Source of the DNA: Euryodendron excelsum
Lineage: Eukaryota; Streptophyta; Magnoliopsida; Ericales; Pentaphylacaceae
Assembly: GCA_033060915.1 (NCBI GenBank)
Contig: CM065385.1
Location: 18,474,501-18,538,500, forward strand
Direction: 5' to 3'
Length of the DNA stretch: 64,000 bases
Part shown: positions 35,501 through 44,930 of the stretch, piece after piece
Layout of the letters: each line of letters opens with the position of its first letter
How positions within the stretch are numbered: the first letter of the stretch is position 1
Notes under the pieces: model-generated
What the model was told of the DNA's origin: nothing
The model's database searches: none
The model's input: only the letters and a program-made list of their open reading frames with translations
Position numbers and translations under genes: made by a program

Positions 35501-37167
35501 ATCGAAGAGCAGAGTTTTTGGGCTGAGTTTGCAGACCCTTTCAAGCTAGAAGAGGCTCTGTATTTATAGACAGAAGAGTGAACTGGCGCCTGCTACAGTG
35601 GCACTAGGCAAAACTTTACACTGGCGCCACTAAGAGTGGTGCGAGGCCATTTTTTTGGCTTAGCTCCACTATTAGTGATGCCAGCCACTTAGGAAACTTT
35701 TAAGGTCGGCAAACAACGTATCTTTCAAAGATTTGGGTGCCTATACTAGTGACTACCATGTAATTTTTAGCCAAACTCCACTAGAAGTGACTTTGAAGAG
35801 TCGGGGAATGGCTTAAAGGGCCGAGAATGGCCTGGTGGGCTGACAAGGGACAAGAACCCTTAGAATACTATCTCAGGGGTAGTAGACTTGAAAAATAATG
35901 TCAGGATGTGTTGGAAGGGTTAACCGGGCTACTAGGGGCAAAACGGTCAATTGGGCCAGAAAGCTACTGGGATGGACTTGGAATATCCCGAAAGAAGACT
36001 CAAAGCTTGGAAATATTTCCTAGAATGTTCTAGGAGGTTAGCGGTTTGATACCCAAAGCCGGTGTAATTAGAAAAGGTGAACGACCCACTAGGGGCAAAA
36101 CAGTCATTTTGTATCAAGTTTGCCAAAACTGACTCAGAATAATTTAGAAATGCATCAAACGATCGGGAATTCTATTAAAAGCATCCTCAAAGGATTATCG
36201 ATTTAATACCCAGAGCCGGTGTGGTTCCTGGGGTGCTCGGATGTCTAGGGGTAAAATAGTCATTTTGATCGGATGGTCTCAGAATTGGCCCGAAACTGAC
36301 TGGAAGGCACCTAATCATGCCAGATTGTCTCTAGGATAATCTTAGAAGGGTGAATTTACCATTCTGAGGACTTAGGTATTTTCTCGAGAAACGTACCGGA
36401 AAGCCCTAAGAGCAGTTTGGTCATTTTTTAGCGGAGTAGGCTAGTAGGCACTGGTGTTTACCTGGGTCTTGAGTGTTTTCGTCACTTTGACGATGGTCCC
36501 GTGACATAGGGGTTTGTTGGCAATTCCTAATGCCGACCTATCTACGAGTGTTTCTGCCACTCTGACAGTTGCGATGTGTATAAGTGTTTTCGCCACTTTG
36601 ACGGTTCGCGATCATTCCAGAGACTGCCTGATCTCGGGAAGCTGCTAGGTGGACTTATCGCCTAAGGAATCAACTTTCTCAAAAGGCGTGCTGAAACAAA
36701 CTTTCTTCATTGGAGGGTTAGCAGGCGCCAAAGGTGCATTGTTCTACCATCTCGGGAACTTGGAATCTCGTCCTGGTCGACGAGTTTGAAGGGACTTACC
36801 GTTCCAAAGATTTTTCTTGAAAAATATGCTGGACTAGATGGACTTACCGCCTTGAGGGATTAACTTTTTCGAAAGGCGTGCTGAACTTGATTTGAACTAA
36901 AACTGGACTGGAATTTGATTTAAACTAGAACTGGATTGGAATTGCATTTGAACTGGAATTGGACTGGAACTGGAATTGAGATTGAAAATGGGACTTACCG
37001 TTTTCGAGAAGACGTGTCCACTAGAATTGGAGCAAATAATGCCCCTAAGGGCATTTTGGTCATTTTTGCCTTTATTTGGGCCCAATGGGCCCACAAAGCG
37101 ATCGATTAACTGGATTATGTTTAGAAACTAGGTTTAAACTGGAATATGTCCATATTGACTTGAATAC
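32531..37167 (-). repeat. G2 5' LTR (reversed, truncated at both ends)
   Basis: About 4.64 kb. Compared with 55016-60008, it lacks the last ~240 bp on the internal side (junction near 32530) and the first ~70 bp on the outer side, where the large copia inserted at 37168. The conserved GGTACCTACATGT block is at 32640-32720; the leader tract (32580-35000) is C-poor on +; telobox-like TAGGGTTTs are at 35427-35480; TATA is at 35561; palindromes 35585-35700; U3 repeats and GTTTCTGCCACTCTGAC hairpins to 36620; CGCCTT...AAGGCG units to 36880. Confidence 0.65.
35561..35569 (-). promoter_or_regulatory. TATA box of the G2 5' LTR
   Basis: CTATAAATA on -, just downstream (in element sense) of the GGCGCC palindrome cluster at 35585-35700. 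Confidence 0.65.
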
Positions 37168-38174
37168 TATTGAGTCAAAGTTGATCCTTGTTGACTCAAG
37201 GTTAATTCCCATGTTGATTTTGATGATAACTAAACCTTGTGTTATGTTACTAATGAATCTACTTAGTGTGCAGATTAACAAAGCTCATAGTTTAGACTTA
37301 GAGTTGAATCTTAAGTCTAATACATATCAAGGAGAATGCACAACAAGTTTAAGAAACAAGCAATGTATTCAAAGAGCTATGCAATGAATCAAACTGAGAA
37401 ATGATGCCTATCTCTACTTCAAGAAAATATCTTACATTTGGTGAAGATTGATTTGCAAGATAAGCTGAAGACTTCATCAGTTGAGGAAATGGAATGATCA
37501 GTTAGAGATGAAGAATGGAGATGATGTTAATGCCTAAAGAAGATTTCATCAGAATATGCAAATATCAATTGAAGAAGTGCAATGCTCAGTTGAAGATGAA
37601 TTGGTTGTTGAAGAGTTTGGAAAATGCTCAAGAGATGATTTCATCTGGTATGCTATAGACCAATTCAAGACATGTGATTGAAGTTGCTGAAAAGACGGCT
37701 CATAATGAATTTCTGATCTCTACATGGAATCCAAGTGAAGTATTCTTCTACAATGTAAAGGATCAATGAAGATTAGATGTGTGAACATATTTCATCTAGT
37801 CTGCAATGGTCTCAGTAAAGTGAGTTTAATGAAGAATGAAGAATTGCTATCAAAGAGACGAAATCAGAATTGAAGCATTGTGAAGCTTCACACGATTGAG
37901 GTAGATTGGCATTGAAGAAGACATTTTACAATGATAGAAGGAGCTGAGCAAATGAAGAAGAAGAAAAGACGAACAATGATCTAACGAAGCTTTGACAGTT
38001 TGAGATTCAAGAAGAAGATCAACATACAATGATTGATTCAATCCAAATTAAGTAGAAGTTAACTCTGATGAGTTAGGAAGATTTGATTGATCATCATACC
38101 CCAAAGACATACTCCTTTAAGTTCTTATACCAGTGCTTTGATAAGCTTGATCAATAGAAATCTGAAGGCTGAAT

Positions 38175-38640
38175 TCTGAGCAATGAGGGGACTCATAGAA
38201 ATAAGGTGTCGCCTCCTGATCATAGACGCTAAAAGGCCTGAAGACATATTGAACAATGAGGGGACTCAAGGAAATAATGTGTCGCCTCTTGATCTCAGAA
38301 GCAAAATGTCTGGAGACCAAATAGAAAATGAGCGGACACATTGTAATGAAGTGTCGCCTCATGAAGACAGACGCGAAGGCTTGAAGATAAGATGATCAAT
38401 GAGCGAACACATTGTTATGAAGTGTCGCCTCATGAAGACAGACGCCAAGGCTGGAAGTTTAAATGATCAATAAGCGGACACATGAAGATGAAGTGTCACC
38501 TCCTGGTAGCAGAAGCAAAAGGCTGGAAGTTTAAATGATCAATGAGTGGACACATGAAGCAGAAGTGTCGCCTCATGACAGCAGAAGCCTAGTATGAAGA
38601 AGACAGATGAACAAGGAGTCGCCTCATCAACTTGAAGAGG
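38175..38640. repeat. 72-bp tandem repeat in the copia 5' LTR
   Basis: The core GTCGCCTC (once GTCACCTC) starts at 38208, 38281, 38353, 38424, 38495, 38567 and 38618, spacing 71-73 bp except the last. Each core is preceded by GAGGGGAC or GAGCGGACAC, which can pair with it with one or two mismatches. The place, 200-600 bp upstream of TATA, fits an enhancer array. The counterpart in the 3' LTR is 53055-53510. Confidence 0.8.
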
Positions 38641-38814
38641 GGACTCATGAACTCAGTGAACTATATCTGGTAAATGCAGAAGCAGGAAGTGTTGACACTA
38701 CAAAAATGGAGCCGACTCCCTCTGTTATAACGGCTATTTTTCTTAACGTTATAACGGATTGGACGCACATTAATGATACCCAACCACCTCCAACGGATGG
38801 AATGAATGCAAGGG

Positions 38815-38822
38815 TATATATA
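38815..38822 (+). promoter_or_regulatory. TATA box of the copia 5' LTR
   Basis: TATATATA in GGGTATATATACTAGCC, kept in the 3' LTR at 53687-53694. Two GTTATAACGG motifs and one TCCAACGG lie 20-90 bp upstream; AACGG is the core bound by plant MYB factors. Confidence 0.65.
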
Positions 38823-39395
38823 CTAGCCTCCAACTGCATTTATATATAAGAATCAAGAGGAAGAAACAACAAGAGACAAGAATCACTGATATACACTGAA
38901 TATTCTTCCTACCTTCATCTATAAGCTTTGATTGTAAATCCACTCTGGTTAGAGAGTTTGTTTGTGAGTTGTATACTCTTATATACTTGTAACTGAGAGT
39001 TTGAGAGTTCTCTTGTGTAAAGCAAAACTCTTGGAAAGTTTGAGTGGAGCTTGGACAAAACCACTTGGGTATTGAAGAGCTCGGTGAGGAGTTCTTGTAG
39101 AGTGAGCTGAGCACTTTGTCAATCAGCAGCCCATCTTGTAATAGTTGATTACATAGTGGAAGAAGGCTTCAAGGAGGTCTTGGGGTGAGGACGTAGACCA
39201 CGATTTATGGTTGAACCTCGGTAAATCTGTGTCTCTGTCCTATTGCTCTATTTTCTTTGCTTTTCATGTTAACATTGCTTTGCACATAGATTAACCATTG
39301 CTATATTGTTTAGTTTAATCTTAATTAATCTTAACTTGTATTAATATTCAAAAAACCCAATTCACCCTCCTCTTGGGTTGCCTATTGGACCAACA

Positions 39396-39410
39396 ATTGG
39401 TATCAGAGCT
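39396..39410 (+). other. Primer-binding site of the large copia
   Basis: TTGGTATCAGAGC, the standard copia site for the initiator Met-tRNA, one base after the LTR end CAACA. It is perfect and fixes the LTR boundary. Confidence 0.95.
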
Positions 39411-39451
39411 AGTATTCTTGTTTTAAGGCTTAACATCCTAGGAATAGATCC

Positions 39452-40695
39452 ATGGCAACCAATTTCGGAAGCTCTCTTGGTGAGGGTCAATCCACAAATA
39501 GACCACCTATGTTCAATGGCACCAATTATAATTATTGGAAAAATAGAATGAGAATATACTTTCAATCGGTAGATTATGAACTATGGAGACTTATTGTAAA
39601 TGGACTTAAAACTCCTACTTCTAGAATAGAACAAATGATTGTCCCTAAACCAGAATCTGAATAGGATGAAGATGATTTGAAAATGCTACAATCTAATGCT
39701 AAAGCTATGAATATCCTATATTGTGCACTTGATCCAAATGAATTCAATCGTATTTTCACTTGTGAATCTGCTAAGGAAATATGGGATAGACTAGAAGTCA
39801 CACATGAAGGTACCAATCAAGTTAAAGAATCCAAGATCAACATATTGGTACATAACTATGAATTGTTCAAAATGAAACATGAAGAATCTATCACTGAAAT
39901 GTTCACTAGGTTCACTGATATTATTAATGGCTTAAAATCTCTTGGAAAAGTGTATCCTAACAGTGAACAGGTAAGGAAGATTCTAAGGTCTTTGCCAAAG
40001 GCTTGGGAAGGCAAGGTCACAGCTATTCAAAAAGCAAAGGATCTTAATAGTCTACCACTGGAAGAACTCTTGGGCTCTCTAATGACACATCAGCTCACAC
40101 AAAAGCAACATGCCCAAGAGGGTGAAGAAAAGAAGAAAAGAGTAGTTGCATTCCAATCCACCTGTCAAGATGATGAATCAGCAAGTGAAGAGAATAAAGA
40201 TGAAATTGCTCTCATCACTCGGAAATTCAGGAGATTCATAAAGAAGAAATGGAAAGGTGGAAAGAAGCATGAAGCCAAAGGAGAACCTAACAAAGACTCC
40301 AACATAATCTACTACGAATGCAAGAAACCTGGCCACATGAAGGCAGAATGTCCTCTGCTCAGAAAGAGAGGAAAGAAATATCAAGGAAAGAAGGCCATGG
40401 CAGTCATGACATGGAGTGATGATGAAGAATCAAGCTCCGAGGAAGAAACTGAACCACAAGAAGTGGATAACTTATGTCTCATGGCTCATAATGATGATAG
40501 TGAGGTATCTGATTCATCCCAATTTACTTTTAATGAATTACAAGATGCCTTTGATGATTTAATTTGTGAATTCAAAAAATTGAAAATTAAAAATGGACTT
40601 CTTAAGAAAGTGATTTCTACTCTTACTGTTGAAAATGAAAATTTGCAAAAGGAAAATGAGACTTTGAAAAATGAAGTTTGTGTCTTAAAGGATAA
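39452..40695 (+). pseudogene. gag: SIRE-like copia gag, 5' part
   Basis: Begins MATNFGSSLGEG, then FNGTNYNYWKNRMRI. The UBN2 region has SNAKAMNILYCALDPNEF, KINILVHNYELF-like and MFTRFTDIINGLKSLGK text. A TAG at 39662-39664 interrupts the frame after PKPESE. The first zinc knuckle (about 40310-40350) reads ECKKPGHMKAECP, but the first Cys of the CX2CX4HX4C set is Tyr (codon 40310-40312). A Lys/Glu-rich coiled-coil segment follows to 40695, where the solo G LTR starts. Gag continues at 45768 in the same phase. The 388-residue open frame that runs past 40695 ends in LTR sequence and is not natural. Confidence 0.85.
40691..40695. other. Target-site duplication GATAA, left
   Basis: GATAA precedes TGTAAGC and recurs at 45768-45772 after CACGACA. 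Confidence 0.9.
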
Positions 40696-40936
40696 TGTAA
40701 GCACCCCATTTTTTACCGCTCAGCAGCCTACACTCCGTTCAGACTTGTTTTCAAGTCATTTTGGGCATATTCCTATCGAATCCAACACTTTAGGTCCAAA
40801 TTCCGTCTTTCCATCGCTTCGCGGGCCTGTCAGGCCCAAATAGAGGCAAAATGACGAAAATGCCCTTAGGGGCATTGTCCTTTCTTCTTCCAATTCCAAT
40901 CCCTCTCTCGAGACAGTTTATTCCTTGAGACGGTCC

Positions 40937-41555
40937 GAGTAGCAAAACTACTCACAGAACCGTTGAGTGGCGGAAACACTCACAAAACCGTTAGAGTAGC
41001 GAAAATACTCACAAAACCGTTGGAGTGGCGGAAACACTCAAAACCCAGGCACGTCTCTTCGGAGACGGTAAGACCCCTTTTCAATCCCACTCTCGAGACA
41101 GTTTATTCCTCGAGACGGCTCCAATCCAGGCATGTCTCTTCGGAGATGGTAAGGCCCCTTCCAGTCCCACTCTCGAGACAGTTTATTCCTCGAGACGGTC
41201 CGAGTAGCAAAACTACTCACAAAACCGTTAGAGTGGCGGAAACACTCACAAAACCGTTAGAGTGGCGGAAATACTCACAGAACCGTTAGAGTAGCGGAAA
41301 TACTCACAGAACCGTTAGAGTAGCGGAAATACTCACAGAACCGTTAGAGTAGCAAAAATACTCAACCCCATCTGAGTAGCGGAAATACTCCCAAATCATC
41401 AACCCCATCCAAGTAGCGGAAATACTCAACCCCATCCGAGTAGCGGAAATACTCACAAATCATCAACCCCGTCCGAGTAGCGGAAATACTCACAAATCAT
41501 CAAACCCCATCCGAGTAGCGGAAATACTCACACCGTGAGAGTGGCGGAAACACTC
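40937..41555 (+). repeat. GAGTR-N7-YACTC inverted-repeat array, about 16 units
   Basis: Each 27-37-bp unit has a 5-bp arm pair around 7 bases, mostly GCGGAAA: GAGTG...CACTC or GAGTA...TACTC. The first is at 40937-40953 and the last at 41539-41555. Most units follow ACCGTTA or CATCC. The G/A change at the arm end is nearly always matched by C/T in the other arm. Other G LTRs carry two to five such units (for example, 59178-59310 reversed), so the array expanded in this copy. Confidence 0.85.
41049..41170 (+). repeat. CGTCTC-TTCG-GAGACG hairpins followed by GGTAAG
   Basis: CGTCTC-TTCG-GAGACG lies at about 41051-41066 and a variant GTCTC-TTCG-GAGAT at about 41134, each followed by GGTAAG. In single strand the TTCG loop with a C-G closing pair is an unusually stable tetraloop. 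They are the counterparts of the CGYCTT hairpins of G3 (59505-59820). Confidence 0.7.
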
Positions 41556-41639
41556 AAAACCTAGGTCAACACCAGTGGCTGTTAGCCCACTTCGATGGAA
41601 ACTGACCAAACTACCCTTAGGACCTTTTCCGAGACTTTC

Positions 41640-42150
41640 CGGTCAAGATGACCATTTTGTCCCTAGGCATTCGAACGCCCCGGGAACCACAACGGCTCTA
41701 GGTATCAAACCGGTAATGTCCCGAGAATACTTTTTATAGTATTCTCAACCTTCCTTTACCTTTCCGGATCATTCCGAGTCAGTTCCGGCCAACCCGGTAC
41801 AAAATGACCGTTTTGCCCCTAGAGGGCTGGTCTCCTTCTTCGACCATACCGGCTTTGGGTATCAAACCGGTAATGTCCCGAGAATACTTTTTAGAGTATT
41901 CTCAACCTTCCTTTACCTTTCCGGATCATTCCGAGTCAGTTCCGGCAAACCCGATACAAAATGACCGTTTTGCCCCTAGTGGGCCGGTCTCCTTTTTCGA
42001 CCACGCCGGCTCTGGGAATCAAACCGGCAACCCCTGGGAACATTCTAAATAATGTTTCTAGATCCCAAGTCTTTTTCCGGGATAATCCGGGTTCGCCCCG
42101 GCAGTTTTCTAGCCCGATTGACCGTTTTGCCCCTAAAGGCCCGGTTAACC
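41640..42150 (+). repeat. 157-bp tandem units in U3
   Basis: GGTATCAAAC starts at 41701 and 41858 and its variant at 42015, an exact spacing of 157. The GACCGTTTTGCCCCTA core repeats with the same period (about 41651, 41803, 41960, 42119). Units hold GAGAATACT...AGTATTCTC inverted pairs (9-bp arms); the third has AACATT...AATGTT in their place. Confidence 0.8.
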
Positions 42151-42366
42151 TTTCCGACCCACCTTATCCTCACTTTCCAAGTCAAATACCTCTAGGACAC
42201 TGTTTTAAGTGTTCCTGCTCCCTTCCGGCCTTCCGGGTCATTCCCGGACTTTTCGGAGTCACTCCTAGTGAAGCCAGGCTAAAGTTTACATGGTAGTCAC
42301 TAGTACAGGCGCCCAAATCTAGTCAAAGATACGTTGCTTGCCGACCTTAAATCTTTCCTAATTGGC

Positions 42367-42428
42367 TGGCGCCACTAGTAGTGGCGCCAAGCCAAAAAAT
42401 GGCCTGGCGCCACTCCTAGTGGCGCCAG
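42367..42428. promoter_or_regulatory. Two perfect GGCGCCACT palindromes upstream of TATA
   Basis: At 42367-42389 two 11-bp arms (TGGCGCCACTA and its complement) flank a single G. At 42404-42428 arms CTGGCGCCACT and complement flank CCT. A third, imperfect pair lies at about 42442-42465. All other G LTRs have related, partly decayed palindromes in the same place. They lie about 50-115 bp upstream of the TATA box, a normal place for a transcription-factor site. Confidence 0.8.
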
Positions 42429-42480
42429 TGTAAATTTTGCCCTGGCGCCACTGCAACAGGCGCTAGGCTTGTCCAACTTC

Positions 42481-42490
42481 TATAAATACA
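42481..42490 (+). promoter_or_regulatory. TATA box of the solo G LTR
   Basis: TATAAATACA, followed about 30 bp later by the expected start of the leader (AACGTGAAAGGGG). Confidence 0.75.
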
Positions 42491-42571
42491 GAGCCTCGTT
42501 CAACGTGAAAGGGGTCTGCAAACTTAACCTAGAAATCACACAATTCGATATATAGAGCTCGAGCACTCCCT

Positions 42572-42627
42572 AAACCCTAGCCTCCCTAGGTTTTCCCAAA
42601 CCCTAGCCACCCTACACTAAACCCTAG
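42572..42627 (+). promoter_or_regulatory. Telobox cluster in the leader
   Basis: AAACCCTAG at 42572-42580, 42598-42606 and 42619-42627, about 90-145 bp downstream of TATA. AAACCCTA is the plant telobox, known in 5' regions of ribosomal-protein genes and at Polycomb sites. Related copies lie at the same place in the reversed LTRs (35427-35480, 58143-58185). Confidence 0.6.
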
Positions 42628-43089
42628 CCTCCTATACATCCCTATACACCTCTCTACACTCATGCACTAGCCTTCAACCCACCTTCAAATACTTGAAGAG
42701 CTGCCATCTAAAGCTTGAAGACAACTCTTGAAGACTGAAGGTGAAGATCAAGACAAAGACCGAAGACCGAAGACAGCACGGCGCACAAAATAAACAAGAC
42801 ATACGGTAGGCTCCCTATTTAAATTTCCACACTTCCCCCCTCTCTCTTCTCTCTCCAACCCACTTGGGTTTTCTCTATTTTAATCCCCCATCTCTTCCCG
42901 CCCTTTCTTTGCATGCTTGAAACAAGGGGATTCCCGGTCCATGTGTAGGATTGGACTATTGGAGAGTCACCGTGTCGGGGGCTTTCTTCTAGTCTAACCA
43001 GAGACCATGTGGGTCCGGCCCCCTTGATTATGTGGTGAAGCCTTAACCTTGTATGTTCACAACCCCAAATTGCATTGTGCATATCATGA

Positions 43090-44930
43090 TCTTGCATCTT
43101 CTAAAAACTGTTTTCAAAGTTGTCTTCAAAATCGTTTTCAAACTTGTTTTCAAAATTGCATTAAAATCTCTTTTTCAAAAACTTGTTTTCAAAACCACAA
43201 TCCTAGGGTGATTCTAGCCTTTCCATGGCTAGGGTTGCTTTAGGAAAGTGTTATATTAAAAGTGGCTTTTTGGTCTATATTTTCAAACCTTATTGTTTTC
43301 AAAACCACTTTCTTAAAGTGGTTCTAGCCCTCTTATAGCTAGAATCGCTTTAGGGAAATGAGACATTTTCATACTTTTCAAAAAAAAAAACTCTCTCTTC
43401 AAAAGTCCCTTCCTAAAAATCTCTTTTTCAAACATACTTTCCTAAAACTCTTCTCTCCAAAATTGTTTTCAAAAACTCCCCTCCAAAATCTATTTTTCAA
43501 AACCCCCTTTTCCAACTCCTTTCCAAAACTCTTTCTCTTTAAAATCCCTTCCTAAAAACTCTCTTCAAAAACCTTTCTAAAAAACTCTCTTTCCAAAATC
43601 TTCCTTCTAGAAATTTCCTCTCTAGGATTTCCTTCCAAAATCTATGTTTCCAAAAACACACTTTCCAAAAACTCCTCCCTAGGATTCCCTTCTAGAAAAC
43701 CTTCGTTTCCAAAAATGCGTTTTCCAAAAACTCTTTCCTTAGAACCCAAGTCAAGCCCTAGAAACCACAATTAGGAAACCCTAAATTTTCTGCCTAAAAA
43801 CATGATTTTCAAACTTTGCCCCAAACCTAGGTTTCCAAAACCTCTTGTTTTCACATCCAAACTATACATGTTTCCAAAACCTTTTTTCTACATCAAAACT
43901 ATAATTTTTCAAACCTAGGGTTTCTAGAGTCTCCCTTTCCAAATCCTTGCCAAGTCCTATCTTCTCTTTAGGAAACCGAATCAAATCTCCTCGTTTAGGA
44001 AACTAGGTCCCGTCCTCCGTGTTTGGAAACAAAATCAAATCTTTTCTTTTAAGAAACCAAATACAATCTCTTCTTAATCCAAACCTTTCCTAATTCGATT
44101 CCTTCCTAAACTATAAGTTTCCTAAACCTAAACTCTAAATCTTTCCTTAAATTTCAAAATCCAACTCTTTCTTAATTCAAATCCTTCCTAAACTTTCACT
44201 TTCCTAAATCTTAAGTTTCCAAAACTTGAACATAAAAATCTTTCCTAAATTTTAAAACTCAACTTTCAAATCTTTCTTAATTCAACCCTTTCCTAATTCA
44301 ACCCCCTTTCTAAATCTTAACTTTCCAAATTCAAGTTTTCAAAACCTTTCCTAAATTCAAGCCTTTCCGAATTTCAAAACTTTCTAAAATTCAAACTCTA
44401 AAACTTTCCAAAATCCTAAACTTTCTAAATTTCAAATCTTTCTAAAATTCTAAGCTCCCTAAATTCAAAACTTTCTTAAGTTAAATCTTTCTAAATCCAA
44501 ATCTTTCTAAACTCTAAACTTTCCAAAACTTCAAAACTTTCCTAAACCTAAAACTTTCCTAAATTCAAAACTTTCCTAATTTCAAACTTTCCTAAAACAA
44601 CACTTTCTTAAGTTGAAACTTTCTTAAACCTAAACTTTTCCTAATTCAAAACTTTCCAAAAGTGAAACTTTCCTAATCCAAATCTTTCCTAAATTTCAAG
44701 TTTCCAAATCTTTCCAAAGCTTCCAAATCCAACATTCCAATCCAATCTTTCTTAATCTCAAGTCTAGGTTTCCTAAACCTCCTTCTTCTCAAAACCAAGT
44801 CTTTCCAAAATCAATCTTTCCAAAGCAAGTCCAATCCTCTCCATTCCAATTTCAAATCTCCTTTTCTAATTTCAAATCAAATTCAATGTCCAATTCAATT
44901 TTTTTCTTCAATCCAATCTTCTATTTTCAA
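43090..44930 (+). repeat. G-poor leader tract of the solo LTR
   Basis: About 1.8 kb of CTTTCCTAAA, TTTCAAAAC and CCAAAATC phrases with G scarce on +. No stable period and no convincing ORF. It lies downstream of TATA, so it would be part of the RNA. Confidence 0.7.

Larger units (their letters stand above)
37168..39395 (+). repeat. 5' LTR of the large copia
   Basis: 2,228 bp. It starts TATTGAGTC (the other LTR has TGTTGAGTC) and ends GGACCAACA directly before the PBS. It has a 72-bp tandem repeat (38175-38640), AACGG motifs (38730-38800), TATA at 38815 and the AACCCAATTCACC...TTGGGTTGCC hairpin at the end. ORFs inside it are short and also appear in the 3' LTR only by descent. Confidence 0.85.

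Noticed and set aside
39396..39410. tRNA-like motif
   Set aside because: Only the PBS complement of the Met-tRNA end is present; there is no cloverleaf.
40696..40843. Last 49 codons of the 388-codon gag ORF
   Set aside because: After 40695 the frame runs into the solo G LTR, so these residues are not gag.
40937..41555. Regular direct repeats that look like a CRISPR array
   Set aside because: Units are 27-37 bp with no constant repeat plus unique spacers, there are no cas genes, and the DNA is plant nuclear. It is a minisatellite in an LTR.
41804..42296. Two overlapping + ORFs (82 and 111 codons)
   Set aside because: They arise from the 157-bp U3 repeats upstream of TATA.
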